This document shows, in pieces, positions 1 to 8,199 of a stretch of 36,767 nt of DNA. The position numbers and the translations under genes are program-made. The stretch's first letter is position 1. Each line of letters begins with the position of its first letter. This DNA comes from a virus, in the IMG/VR virus record IMGVR_UViG_3300032246_000570, positions 1 to 36,767 of that record; one strand, 5' to 3'. Under the pieces are notes generated by a model, which was given only the letters and a program-made list of their open reading frames with translations, ran no database searches and was not told the origin of the DNA.

Positions 1-123
1 CCAAGGTCAGACGATCCGTAGTTACGCCCAGCGGAAAGCTGTGCTAAGGCTTGGTTGAATTGCGGACCAGCGTTTTGATTTTGCATTCCGCCCCCACCAG
101 CAGTTAATGCTTGGATTTGGGAG
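1..123. repeat. Left copy of 123-bp terminal direct repeat
   Basis: Bases 1-123 are identical to 36645-36767. The reading frame on the minus strand runs through either copy without interruption, so this is the overlap left when a circular molecule, or a circularly permuted one, is assembled as a line. A true short terminal repeat of the packaged DNA is the alternative, but lying inside a coding frame argues against it. Confidence 0.95.
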
Positions 124-407
124 GCAAGAGAGTTGCGGGTGCTTTCGTCACTAAGTTGCTTGTCGTACTTCTGTTGAAGGTTGTTAATCTTTATGTTGTT
201 TGATTTATTTACGGCCTCGGCATAGCTTGTCTGAGATTGTCCAATTAAATCCCTCCTTCTTCTGTCTGTTTGGTCTTGAAGACTTCCTTGACCAGTTCTC
301 AACCCATTCGAGTTAATAGGAAATTTGTCATCTATTTCTCTTGGAACAATGTCACCCTTTTCGTTGACATCATAAACAGTAGTTTTTGTAATTGCAAAAT
401 TTGGCAT
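1..407 (-). CDS. 5' part of 510-aa internal virion (ejection-type) protein, split by the window ends
   Basis: This is the N-terminal 135 codons of a gene whose remainder lies at 35519-36644. The start codon at 407-405 sits one base after the stop of the preceding gene (409-411). I translated across the junction and the frame continues exactly into the right-hand segment (position 86 equals 36730), giving 510 residues. The N-terminus is MPNFAITKTTVYDVNEKGD, followed by a charged Gln/Asp/Lys/Arg-rich stretch that looks helical and a GGGG turn. An apparent ATG at 36730 is only an internal Met (residue 108). No family is certain. Its position after the nozzle and two small proteins matches the T7 gp15/gp16 ejection proteins, so an internal core or ejection role is inferred. 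Confidence 0.85.
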   Translation of the reverse strand, partial: MPNFAITKTTVYDVNEKGDIVPREIDDKFPINSNGLRTGQGSLQDQTDRRRRDLIGQSQTSYAEAVNKSNNIKINNLQQKYDKQLSDESTRNSLASQIQALTAGGGGMQNQNAGPQFNQALAQLSAGRNYGSSDL

Positions 408-408
408 A

Positions 409-894
409 TTATTTAGTTCCCACTGTTAATTCTGGATTGCCAATATTCGTGCCAATCGTTCCATAGAAATCAACTGGTCCTGGCTGACGGTTAAACGCCA
501 CGTTCTGCTCGACTGAGCCGTAAGGCGATGTGCCATAAAGACGCTCGAACTGGCGGGTCATCTGATCGCCTAATCCGCGATTCAGGGCGTACGCTTGTGG
601 GCTTTGTTCGTAAGACCTACGCAAGTTTTCTAGCGTTCTTTGAGGTCCATATTGACGCTCCAATTGCATCCCAGCCTGAACTCCTGCCTGTTGGTCTAGG
701 GCTGATAATTGACGCTCCAGCGCGCGCTGTTGGGGCATATACTGAATACGAAGCTTGTTTTCCATCTCTGCCAATTCTGGAGACTTTTCAAGATATGTTT
801 CAATATTCTTTTTATATGCCTCTGCATTGGCCTGCGCTACCGCTGCTGGGTCGGGCGGAGGAGGCGGTGATGGAATAGAAGGCGATCCACCCAC
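409..894 (-). CDS. Putative internal virion protein, 161 aa
   Basis: The protein begins with a proline-rich leader (residues 4-16, repeated PPPPPDP) followed by a long Gln/Glu/Arg-rich region that should be helical (about residues 20-110). The tail is Gly/Asn/Pro-rich. It lies four bases after the 122-aa gene and one base before the 510-aa gene, all in the same late operon, so it should be a virion component. The order resembles T7 gp13-gp14-gp15, where gp14 is a small ejection protein. I do not recognise the family, and the role is inferred from length, composition and position only. Confidence 0.75.
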   Translation of the reverse strand: MGGSPSIPSPPPPPDPAAVAQANAEAYKKNIETYLEKSPELAEMENKLRIQYMPQQRALERQLSALDQQAGVQAGMQLERQYGPQRTLENLRRSYEQSPQAYALNRGLGDQMTRQFERLYGTSPYGSVEQNVAFNRQPGPVDFYGTIGTNIGNPELTVGTK

Positions 895-898
895 GGTG

Positions 899-1267
899 TT
901 AAACCCTAGCCTTTCGCATAAATGTCATATAGTCGTAACTCCTTGGTTTACCAGAACGATTAAAGGTGATCCGCTTGCGAGGACCAAAACGCTCCCAAAG
1001 GAGCAACAGCAAGCATCGTAAGGATTTAGCACCTTTTGAGGAGATAGTCAAATCGACAAACACATTCTCGCCTTCTTCGCTATGCACATAATGGTCAGCC
1101 TTTTGCCCATCCTTTATGCACCTAGCTAAAGCCACCCCAGCAATCCCATCATTATCCTTAACAATACCAACCATGCCCTGTTTCTCAAACCAGCCAAACC
1201 ACTCAGCCAAGTTTGGCAACATGGCTTCTGGAACTCCGCTTTGCTCGATATACTCAACAGCCGTCAT
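899..1267 (-). CDS. Small virion-associated protein, GNAT-like (gp13 position), 122 aa
   Basis: The start codon overlaps the nozzle stop as ATGA. The sequence has the rough layout of a small GNAT-like fold: a central strand pair (GIVKDNDGIAGVALARC, then VHSEEGENVFVDLTIS), a helix with an all-leucine run (CLLLLLWERFG), and a final strand. T7 gp13, at the equivalent place after gp12, is also a small acetyltransferase-like internal protein required for assembly. No acetyl-CoA binding loop of the classical Q/RxxGxG/A type is visible, so enzymatic activity is doubtful. I read it as a structural or assembly derivative. Confidence 0.7.
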   Translation of the reverse strand: MTAVEYIEQSGVPEAMLPNLAEWFGWFEKQGMVGIVKDNDGIAGVALARCIKDGQKADHYVHSEEGENVFVDLTISSKGAKSLRCLLLLLWERFGPRKRITFNRSGKPRSYDYMTFMRKARV

Positions 1268-3189
1268 ATACTTTTCTGTATCTCAATTGTATCTGGATTG
1301 GCAGCAGCCGTGATTTGACGTATAGCCATCTTGTTTGCTGCCGACTGAATCTTGACATTCAACAACCGCCACTTTTCGTACTTGCGTAGATCGCTTGCCA
1401 GCTTCTTCTTGACTGAAGTTGGCAGAACGGCTGGAAGTGTAAATTCAAGCGTCAATGCAGAACTTGAAATGTTTAGGTTTGGCTGAACATCTATATCTCC
1501 AACATCTGAATCGCGCTGGATTGATATTGTAGTATCCGTAGAAAATGAATCATCAAATATAACCTCAAAATGACTTCCATACTTAAACGAGAATGGATCG
1601 CCAAAATTAAAGTCTTTAGTGCGGACATAAGATTCGTAGTCAAATACACCAGTTGAAGTAGTTGTAGTAGTTCCAGTGGTTGTCGTATAAACACCAAAAT
1701 CTCTATAATCAGATGTCGTAACTTGCGCTAAAACTTTATACCCGCTGTACATTGTAATCTGTCCAGTTGTCAATTTCATCATCAATCTCAAGCCTTGGTC
1801 TTGAAAATTACTTAATGCAAACTGCATTACATTCGGAGTCCATGTTCCCTCAAATGCTCCTAGCGTAGTATTGTATACAATGATTGTGTCGTTAAAATCA
1901 TTCGCTCCAGTTGGTATTGCAAGAAAATATCTGTTGTCGTAAAAGTGTGCTGTAGATATTCCAATTTTAGCAACATTGATTTCTTGAATAACGTCTTTGA
2001 TTAACTCTGATAGAGGAAGTCCAATAGATGTAAAATCGTCTGCCGCAGAACGCACAAGCGATCTAATTCCATCGTCTGAAAGAAAGAATATGTCGCTATT
2101 TACCTGTACGGCAGTTGCCTCTGCAACGCAACCAGTATTATTTGAAATTAACTGAACAGTCCAATCGGCTGCAGTGGTTGCATCTGGTGGTATTGTTACT
2201 TGAAATATGCGCCTCTTTTTGAAGACAATAATTCGGTTTTGATAGTATTGGACAATTGCCGTAATCTCATCGCCGTCATCTGCGTTCACAACAATGCTGT
2301 TTGTAGAATCCCAAACAGTAGCATCAAGTATGTCTGATGCGTAAAGCGTATTTCTATTTGTTGAAGATCCAACTCCAAAGAGTCGGTTTCCAGTATTTAT
2401 CAAAAGCCTTAAATTTAGTGGAGGAGGACTAACTGTGGCTGTGGCTGTTGCCCCATTCCCATCGCCAATAATTGTTACCGTTGGCGCGCTTGAGTAGCCT
2501 GATCCGCCAGTAACAACTGTAACTCCAGTAACAGCACCGCCAGCAACAGTTGTGATTAGCGTTGGGAATGTTCCTCCCCAATCTGGTCCTGTTACAATTG
2601 CTGTTGCGCTGGTATAACCACTTCCTGCGGTTGTAACTGTTATTGCCCTAACCTTGCCACCTTGCCTTGCCGCAATTCCAGTTCCACCCGTGGATGCTCC
2701 GTCAAAAAAGTAAAGAGGACCATCTGCATCGGCCAGATACATCTTGTCATTAAATTGAGCCATGCTGACTTTAACATCATAAGCCGTCGAAAATCCGTCA
2801 GCCCATTGTTGATTTTCGTTGTTCCAGGTGCGAGTTGCTCCAGTAAGATTATTCCATATTTCATCGGCTGGGCGAAGTGTTGCGGTTCCATTTGAATCAA
2901 TTGTGTAAAGCCTGCCTTGCGTAACCGCTATAAGTCTTTCTGATTGCGATGTGTCGTAATACCGCATCCCACCAACTGAACCCTCTTGGCTTGTTGCAGT
3001 CGTGCTAAAGCTTGTTACGCCTTTGCGTGTCTCAAGACTACCCTTTGGAGACAGGGTCATATTGACCAGTTGTTGAACTTGATTATTTGCTAATAGGTCT
3101 GATTGCAAGCCGCTGGCTTGACCGCCCGCAAAACTGCGGACTCCATCAAACGCCAAAAGATCGTCTAGGTTGTCCGAATAGTACGGCAC
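1264..3189 (-). CDS. Tail nozzle / tail tube protein B-like, 641 aa
   Basis: This is probably the distal tail tube or nozzle. The N-terminus has the pattern of podoviral gp12-like nozzles: an opening segment, LVNMTLSPKGSLETRKG near residues 41-57, then repeated beta blades with motifs such as RLIAVTQGRLY and MYLADADGPLYFF. The C-terminal half continues in beta-rich blades (RIIVFKKRRIFQV, IFFLSDDGIRSLV, NRYFLAIP). A Gly/Val/Thr repeat pair is inserted at residues 177-254. The gene lies directly downstream of the putative adaptor (3200-3898), which is the gp11-gp12 order of T7-like phages. Family assignment comes from this pattern and order, not from a search. Confidence 0.8.
   Translation of the reverse strand: MPYYSDNLDDLLAFDGVRSFAGGQASGLQSDLLANNQVQQLVNMTLSPKGSLETRKGVTSFSTTATSQEGSVGGMRYYDTSQSERLIAVTQGRLYTIDSNGTATLRPADEIWNNLTGATRTWNNENQQWADGFSTAYDVKVSMAQFNDKMYLADADGPLYFFDGASTGGTGIAARQGGKVRAITVTTAGSGYTSATAIVTGPDWGGTFPTLITTVAGGAVTGVTVVTGGSGYSSAPTVTIIGDGNGATATATVSPPPLNLRLLINTGNRLFGVGSSTNRNTLYASDILDATVWDSTNSIVVNADDGDEITAIVQYYQNRIIVFKKRRIFQVTIPPDATTAADWTVQLISNNTGCVAEATAVQVNSDIFFLSDDGIRSLVRSAADDFTSIGLPLSELIKDVIQEINVAKIGISTAHFYDNRYFLAIPTGANDFNDTIIVYNTTLGAFEGTWTPNVMQFALSNFQDQGLRLMMKLTTGQITMYSGYKVLAQVTTSDYRDFGVYTTTTGTTTTTSTGVFDYESYVRTKDFNFGDPFSFKYGSHFEVIFDDSFSTDTTISIQRDSDVGDIDVQPNLNISSSALTLEFTLPAVLPTSVKKKLASDLRKYEKWRLLNVKIQSAANKMAIRQITAAANPDTIEIQKSI
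2428..2661 (-). repeat. Tandem ~38-aa GSGYTSAPTV-type repeat inside the nozzle gene
   Basis: Residues 177-254 of the nozzle contain two related units. Each has the pattern GGxVxxxTVxTxGSGYxSAxxxVxG followed by a GATATATV-like strand. Such units are common in phage tail and fibre proteins and are usually beta-structured. They interrupt the run of propeller-like blades, so they probably form an exposed insertion. Confidence 0.75.
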
Positions 3190-3199
3190 AATGACTCCT

Positions 3200-3898
3200 T
3201 TAAGCCGAGAACATTTCTTCTATGGTTAGTTCGCCAAGGCTCTGTGGTGTGATCTGCTTGATGCCTCCAACTTGGCTCAACTCATAGTTAGCCATAGCTG
3301 CAAGATCGGTATTGGCAGTCTGCGTGATCGCTTGTGCCTTGGCATACTGCCGTTCACGCTCAAGTGCGTCAGCGTGAGTTAGTGCAAGAACCAAATGATG
3401 AACATGCGGCAAGCGAAGTTCGTCACCAAGAGCATCTGTTGATGGAGGAAAGTCAACGATGTAGTTAGTGCGAGTAATGCATTTTAACTTCTCAACAACC
3501 CTAAGTGGAATTGTTCCAGATGTGGCAAGCCTTGGGTATAGGTTTAGTTGCGCAACTCCATTGCTGTTACGACCTGTGAAATGGTAAGTATCTGGATCTC
3601 CAGTGCGCTCATCGGACAGCAAGCCTGGGTCTTGGCTGATGATTGTTGCTAGATCAATCGGGTCAACCTCTGCATCGTTGTAGGCTACCGAAAGAGGTGT
3701 TTCTACATTCGTGCCTAGCGTGATCTGCCTATTTGTGCCAACTGAGTATGTCGAGTTAGTTACAGTCTCGCGCCAAGGCGCAAAGTCCCATACACGCCGA
3801 TAAGCTAGGCTTGCGGCTTTCTGCAAGAAAGTAAGCGTGTCCGAGTCGGTCTTACCAACCTTCTCGCCAGCGTACTGAGCGATTTCGGTTAGGGTCAT
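3200..3898 (-). CDS. Head-to-tail adaptor / tail tube protein A-like, 232 aa
   Basis: The mostly helical N-terminus (MTLTEIAQYAGEKVGK, then a Leu/Ala-rich helix ending YRRVWDFAPWRE) resembles gp11-like adaptors that sit under the portal. These usually begin with a short helix, a SRYRVW-like motif and beta strands. The C-terminal half is again helical (LPHVHHLVLALTHADALERERQYAKAQ), as in this group. Its place just upstream of the nozzle gene supports the call. Its start overlaps the stop of the preceding small gene as ATGA. Confidence 0.75.
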   Translation of the reverse strand: MTLTEIAQYAGEKVGKTDSDTLTFLQKAASLAYRRVWDFAPWRETVTNSTYSVGTNRQITLGTNVETPLSVAYNDAEVDPIDLATIISQDPGLLSDERTGDPDTYHFTGRNSNGVAQLNLYPRLATSGTIPLRVVEKLKCITRTNYIVDFPPSTDALGDELRLPHVHHLVLALTHADALERERQYAKAQAITQTANTDLAAMANYELSQVGGIKQITPQSLGELTIEEMFSA

Positions 3899-4134
3899 TT
3901 AAGAATATCTGGCCAGACTGCTTTAATTTCTTCTGGCGTGTTTCCAGCAATCTCGATCTTAGTAACATCACGCAAGGCTTGTTTTTTTGATGCAATCTCA
4001 GCTTGCTTCTCTATATTGGCAGTCTCAACGGCTTTCATAAATTCAATATCAAGCATTTCAAGAATTTTTACTCTAGCTCCGCGCCACTTATTTTTCCAAA
4101 TTGCTTTAGCTTTGTCAGGGTTTACAATAATCAT
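3895..4134 (-). CDS. Putative tail assembly chaperone-like protein, 79 aa
   Basis: I place the start at MIIVNPDK (4134) because that ATG overlaps the preceding stop as ATGA; an in-frame ATG at 4149 would lie inside the upstream gene. The pattern is W..KWR.AR...L...D followed, after a helix, by KKQALRDV. This resembles the small chaperones encoded beside tail-fibre genes, which often carry R..RD..L...D and YRQALRD motifs. It follows the fibre gene and a 63-aa partner, which suits a role in folding or attaching the fibres. The assignment is by motif only. Confidence 0.6.
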   Translation of the reverse strand: MIIVNPDKAKAIWKNKWRGARVKILEMLDIEFMKAVETANIEKQAEIASKKQALRDVTKIEIAGNTPEEIKAVWPDILK

Positions 4135-4322
4135 TCTTGGTACTCCCATGCGTTGCGGAATGTGCGGTCAGAAGGAATTTCTGATACATCCACAATTTTA
4201 TACGCAACACCAGCAGGCACATCTTTAACTGCAAGTTCTTCAATTGTTCCATTCCAATTTGGAGACGGAACAACCACGCAAACTCCACCATCATTGTTAG
4301 GATATATAATTCTTTTATTCAT
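4131..4322 (-). CDS. Conserved-looking small tail-fibre-associated protein, 63 aa
   Basis: The start at 4322 is one base after the fibre stop; an earlier in-frame ATG at 4334 lies inside the fibre gene. The C-terminal segment (DVPAGVAYKIVDVSEIPSDR, then TFRNAWEYQE) is of a type often seen in small proteins beside tail fibres and their chaperones. I do not know its biochemical role. The stop overlaps the next gene as ATGA, so the pair is translationally coupled. Confidence 0.65.
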   Translation of the reverse strand: MNKRIIYPNNDGGVCVVVPSPNWNGTIEELAVKDVPAGVAYKIVDVSEIPSDRTFRNAWEYQE

Positions 4323-4323
4323 A

Positions 4324-5748
4324 TTATGATCCAAAAATTGTTACGCAAGCTGTTGATAAGTCTTGAACAAATGAAGCACCAGAAGAATCATTTGTAGCTT
4401 GAAGTCTTATCAATGCTGTTGTCTGTGTAAAATTTGTGCTAGGCCCCCATGAACCCATAAACCCATCAGTAGCCGTGTCGGCTCCATGTGTTGCAAATGC
4501 GTAATTTGCATTAGCAAGTGGAGAAGAAAAAACTACACTATAATCACCAACTCCGTTATCTGTTATGGAACTAACATTAAAATCATCTCTAATTGCCACA
4601 GTTCCAACTCCATTAAAATTAACCCAAGCTTTTGATGTTCTGTTGGCTACGTTGTCTGCTTCGGTTGAGCTTGTTGATAATTTTGCGTATGTAATTGATC
4701 CATCTGCTGGAGTTGAAGAAGCAGAAGTCCAGCTAGGAGCAGCCCCTGCGCCATTGCTTGTTAGAACCTGACCGCTAGTTCCGTAGTTAGCACCACCAAT
4801 TCCAATTTGACCCGCATTCAAAATGCGAAGGCGTTCACTAACAGTTCCTTGAGTATCATTTCTGAAAAACAAATAGTCACCATTCCCCTCATAGCCAACA
4901 TCCCATCCTGTTAATTTGCTGAAATCTCCACGGAATTTTATTCCTGCTGCAGTATTATTTTGGGAAGAAACTTGTATGTAATTATTTGGAGTGTCAGTAT
5001 CGCCTACTTCCAACAATTGAGTTGGCGATGTTGTGCTAATGCCAACTCCAGTTGCATTAGCGCGAATACGCTCTTGGGTTCCTGACGTGCATATTGCTAC
5101 AGCAGCAGCATCACTTAAAATATTTGCTATTCCAGATTTATGCCCAATCCTTAATTGATTTGTAGTTCCGTCAGAAAATGTGGCAGAATAATTTATTGAA
5201 GCGTTTGTTACGGCTCCAGAAACAACCAATTTTGATCCTACTCCAAATGTAGATGGAGAAGTGCTTCCGATGCCAACGTTTCCGCTGGCATCCTTGTAAA
5301 TCTGCCCACTGCCGACATTTATTGTGTTGGTGGATGCTGTGATTGCTCCAAGGAATGTTGGTGTAGTGCTATTTAGCGTAGCAATTGTTCCAGTAGTGCT
5401 ATTAAGCGCAGCAATCGTCCCATTCGTAATTGTAGCACCAGTGCTAAGTGTGTAATTTCCAGTTGCGCTTGTGTATCGTAAATTCGTTGCATTTACATTT
5501 GTATATGTACTTAATGTGAGCGCATCTTCAAACAATTCGTTTACAGTTACAGACCTTGGTGCATCGGCTGCGGTAAGGTCAGAATCAGCAATCAAAAGCT
5601 TGTCCAGACTTCCAACCGAAGTCATGGCAGTTTGATCGGTAATTAACGCCTGGTAAATGTCTGTCCCATCAATTAGGTTATGCAGGGCTGCGGCTGTAAC
5701 CGTTCCGTTGGTTGCAAATGTCTGCGAGCGATTGAATTTGATTGCCAT
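4324..5748 (-). CDS. Tail fibre / appendage protein, 474 aa
   Basis: The protein is a beta-rich, Ser/Thr/Gly/Ala/Asn-rich fibre. After a short N-terminal segment (MAIKFNRSQTFATNGTVTAA) it has repeated TGTIAxLNSTT-like units near residues 110-135. A collagen-poor shaft with GIGSTSP and GVGISTTSP motifs follows; such motifs are typical of phage fibre shafts. The C-terminus (about 365-474) contains KAWVNFNGVGTVAIRDDFNV and later TDNGVGDYSVVFS, a frequent fibre-tip module. It has a one-base gap to the repeat-rich fibre upstream. It probably contacts the host surface; the receptor cannot be inferred. Confidence 0.8.
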   Translation of the reverse strand: MAIKFNRSQTFATNGTVTAAALHNLIDGTDIYQALITDQTAMTSVGSLDKLLIADSDLTAADAPRSVTVNELFEDALTLSTYTNVNATNLRYTSATGNYTLSTGATITNGTIAALNSTTGTIATLNSTTPTFLGAITASTNTINVGSGQIYKDASGNVGIGSTSPSTFGVGSKLVVSGAVTNASINYSATFSDGTTNQLRIGHKSGIANILSDAAAVAICTSGTQERIRANATGVGISTTSPTQLLEVGDTDTPNNYIQVSSQNNTAAGIKFRGDFSKLTGWDVGYEGNGDYLFFRNDTQGTVSERLRILNAGQIGIGGANYGTSGQVLTSNGAGAAPSWTSASSTPADGSITYAKLSTSSTEADNVANRTSKAWVNFNGVGTVAIRDDFNVSSITDNGVGDYSVVFSSPLANANYAFATHGADTATDGFMGSWGPSTNFTQTTALIRLQATNDSSGASFVQDLSTACVTIFGS

Positions 5749-5749
5749 A

Positions 5750-6709
5750 TTAAGTTACCACCCTTATTGCTGTTGCGTAAATTGTGCCAGCAGGAATTGT
5801 TCCATGTGAAATTGTATCTGTATTAAGAATTGTGTATCTAACAACATTTGCGCCTTCAACCCTAAATTGGCTCATCATTCTTGCTCCTGTGGCGGGAACT
5901 CCAGCAGTACCAGAACTTGAACTAAGTGAAGTAAGTCCACCAAAAACAATATCACCAATCGCTGCGCCAGAAACTGTAAATGTTCCAGTTGTTATATTTG
6001 ATCCACTTGTTATTGAGTCAAGGTCTTGAAGTGTTGCGCCACTAAATGAGGTAGAACCAGTATTAAGTGAAGTTAATCCCCCAGTAGATCCAGTAATTCT
6101 AGCTGTACCAAATGTGGCAGAAGCAATCGTTGATACGTTTACCGACTCAGTGCCAATCGTAGCAGTACCAGTAGAGGCAGTAAAGCTAGTTCCAAATGTT
6201 GCTGGGCCAGATGCAAATAGCGTTCCAATCGTGGATGTGCCAGTTGACGCTGTAATATTTGACCCAAAAGTAATAGCACCAAGTTGAAGTGGAATTGTGG
6301 CAGTTGAAATAGTGGCTGTTGAAATTGTCGCTGTTCCAATGGTAGCCGTTCCAGTAGTTGCAGATATGCTAGAGCTAAATGTCGCTGCACCAGTAACTCC
6401 CAGGCTTGAAGATAGGGTTACTGCTCCAGTAACGCCAAGGCTTGAGGATAGAGTGGCTGCACCTGTTACGCCCAAGCTGGATGATAGCGTAACTGCGCTA
6501 GTAACAGCCAAGCTAGAAGATAATGTAGTCGCGCCTGCAACATTAAACGTGCCTGTTGACCTAACCCCAGCCGTAGATAGCTGTAACGCGCTAGACGTAT
6601 TGTCTCCATCAGTAATAGCCTGCAACGTACCGTCTATACCACCCAAGCCATCAGTCTTTAGAAGCTGCGGATAGCTTGTGGCGATATTTTGTGTACCAAG
6701 TGTAGGCAT
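5750..6709 (-). CDS. Repeat-rich tail fibre shaft protein, 319 aa
   Basis: After a short anchor-like N-terminus (MPTLGTQNIATSYPQLLKTD), residues 56-115 hold five 12-residue repeats of the form GVTGAxTLSSSL. Residues about 122-140 are built of ATIST-like pentads, and the rest is Ser/Thr/Gly/Ala-rich with alternating hydrophobic residues. This is typical of trimeric beta-helical or needle shafts. The C-terminus (RMMSQFRVEGANVVRYTILN to the end) is less repetitive and may be a trimerising tip. SD TAGGAGA precedes the start. It is followed immediately by the second fibre gene. Confidence 0.8.
   Translation of the reverse strand: MPTLGTQNIATSYPQLLKTDGLGGIDGTLQAITDGDNTSSALQLSTAGVRSTGTFNVAGATTLSSSLAVTSAVTLSSSLGVTGAATLSSSLGVTGAVTLSSSLGVTGAATFSSSISATTGTATIGTATISTATISTATIPLQLGAITFGSNITASTGTSTIGTLFASGPATFGTSFTASTGTATIGTESVNVSTIASATFGTARITGSTGGLTSLNTGSTSFSGATLQDLDSITSGSNITTGTFTVSGAAIGDIVFGGLTSLSSSSGTAGVPATGARMMSQFRVEGANVVRYTILNTDTISHGTIPAGTIYATAIRVVT
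6365..6544 (-). repeat. Five 36-bp (12-aa) coding repeats in fibre gene
   Basis: Five consecutive 12-codon units encode NVAGATTLSSSL, AVTSAVTLSSSL, GVTGAATLSSSL, GVTGAVTLSSSL and GVTGAATFSSSI. The DNA copies are similar but not identical, so they arose by duplication and then drifted. Copy number is free to change by slippage or recombination, which would alter shaft length. Confidence 0.85.
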
Positions 6710-6717
6710 TTAGTCTC

Positions 6718-6948
6718 CTAGTTAGAAATTCTGTTTTTAATTATATCCCAGGCCATTGAGCATATTAGACCAACAACACCTGCAATAGCCAGAGCCTTCG
6801 TCCGAAGATGTTCCAGAGAAGACACTCTATTTACCACATCTGCGTAGTTTGACAAGCTGGTTTCAACCATTTTATACAGAGATAGTTGCCTTTCCTCCAT
6901 CCTTGCCAATCTTTCCCGCAAGTCGCCAATTTGATCGTCGGTTCCCAT
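6718..6948 (-). CDS. Small coiled-coil membrane protein (holin or hemolysin XhlA-like), 76 aa
   Basis: Residues 1-45 are charged and heptad-like (MGTDDQIGDLRERLARMEER and following), suggesting a coiled coil. Residues 51-68 (KALAIAGVVGLICSMAWDII) are a clear single membrane segment with a short basic tail. This layout is seen in XhlA-like and other small phage lysis or virion membrane proteins. It sits among tail-appendage genes, away from the holin-like gene at 14471-14641. A second holin, an antiholin or a tail-membrane protein are all possible. Confidence 0.65.
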   Translation of the reverse strand: MGTDDQIGDLRERLARMEERQLSLYKMVETSLSNYADVVNRVSSLEHLRTKALAIAGVVGLICSMAWDIIKNRISN

Positions 6949-6951
6949 AAA

Positions 6952-7695
6952 TTACTGCCATTCTGCGGTAAGTGCGATTGATTGACCCGATCCAATTATA
7001 TAACTCCATCCAGTTGAAGGAATAAATGAAGAGCTTCCACCATTTGTGCTTGTTGCTCTTGCGGCTGGTAATGTACCACTTCCGTCACAATCCAATGCCC
7101 ATTGATTTGCAACAAGATTATTCCAACTTAATGAAAATGCCCCTTCTTCAAAGCTATTTGCCCATAGCGTATTTGAGCCTTTGTTAATAACACCACTAGA
7201 ACCACCAAATTGAAAATTAAAGTTAATTGCATCAGTTGCAATCGAACCATTCAGAATTGTAAGCGTTGGCGACCATCCAGATGTCGGTATATAGCTTGCG
7301 TTTGTTGATGAATTTGTTGCTACTGTTGTGTAATTCCAAACATCACCCTCTCCGTCATAAGATACATATATTAAAGTCCAAGAGCTATACGGAGTTCCAA
7401 GTTGATTACTTCCAGCTCCGCCAGAATCTTTTATTGTTGAATTAGGGCTTAATAATATCCTTCCATCATCATTAAACGGAACACCTGCTTTTGTATATGC
7501 ATATCCGCTTAAAACCCAATCTGATAAAATAGTTGTTCCAGTTCCAATTCTTATATAAGTTCCATTGTCGAATGTTCCAAGATTGGTTATGGCTACGTTT
7601 GATGTTGCAGATACTTGCAATCCGCTAGGCGCGGCTCCGCCACTCTTAATCTTCCTTGAGTTCTGAATCCCAAGTCCTAAAGATAATCTTGGCAT
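6952..7695 (-). CDS. Virion appendage protein with MPRLSLGLG N-terminus, 247 aa
   Basis: The first about 20 residues (MPRLSLGLGIQNSRKIKSGG) match the neighbouring 160-aa protein closely, and the beta-rich Gly/Ser/Thr/Asn-rich remainder is diverged. Both also share a PTSGWS motif: IPTSGWSPTL near 137 here, IPTSGWSQSI near the C-terminus of the neighbour. The two look like products of a duplication. The common N-terminus may be a virion-attachment tag and the variable body a receptor-facing or decoration module. The sequence gives no enzymatic motif. It lies in the fibre cluster of the late operon. Confidence 0.7.
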   Translation of the reverse strand: MPRLSLGLGIQNSRKIKSGGAAPSGLQVSATSNVAITNLGTFDNGTYIRIGTGTTILSDWVLSGYAYTKAGVPFNDDGRILLSPNSTIKDSGGAGSNQLGTPYSSWTLIYVSYDGEGDVWNYTTVATNSSTNASYIPTSGWSPTLTILNGSIATDAINFNFQFGGSSGVINKGSNTLWANSFEEGAFSLSWNNLVANQWALDCDGSGTLPAARATSTNGGSSSFIPSTGWSYIIGSGQSIALTAEWQ

Positions 7696-7699
7696 AAAA

Positions 7700-8182
7700 T
7701 TAAGCGGAGGTTATGGTTATGGATTGCGACCAGCCAGATGTAGGAATTATTGTTTCATCTGTGGATGAATTATTGCTTGGATTTGTAAATTGAAAATCAT
7801 CTGTATCGCCTGAAAGACCATAAACTTTTCCAGCCCTCCAAAATGTTTCAGATGTAAGTGGATTGAAAAATGTTGCTGTAAATGTTGTATTTGGTGGAAT
7901 TAAAATATATCCGTATGGTGCAGTTGGATAATCGGCATCCCCATATCCAGCTTCTTTTAAGTAAACCAAACCAGTGGACACAAACATTTTATCGCTAATA
8001 AGAGATCCAGCGACTCTTGTTATTATTGAAGTAACTTTCGTATATGTTCCAGTTGGAACAACGCTATTATTTCCAGATATATTAACTGCGTTTGTGGTGG
8101 CTACAACAAGAGGTCCTGCTGATGTGCCACTCTTAACCTTACTAACGGCTTGTACGCCCAATCCTAGAGATAGTCTTGGCAT
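7700..8182 (-). CDS. Virion appendage protein with MPRLSLGLG N-terminus, 160 aa (paralogue)
   Basis: I chose the start at 8182 because from there the protein begins MPRLSLGLGVQAVSKVKSG, aligning with its 247-aa neighbour; an in-frame ATG five codons upstream (8197) is less likely. The body is beta-rich with a GYGDADYPTAPYGYILIPPN stretch and ends SGWSQSITITSA. It is shorter than its partner. No catalytic motif is visible. A hairpin at 8200-8229 lies just upstream in the transcript. Confidence 0.7.
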   Translation of the reverse strand: MPRLSLGLGVQAVSKVKSGTSAGPLVVATTNAVNISGNNSVVPTGTYTKVTSIITRVAGSLISDKMFVSTGLVYLKEAGYGDADYPTAPYGYILIPPNTTFTATFFNPLTSETFWRAGKVYGLSGDTDDFQFTNPSNNSSTDETIIPTSGWSQSITITSA

Positions 8183-8199
8183 ATAATTACAATGCAATC

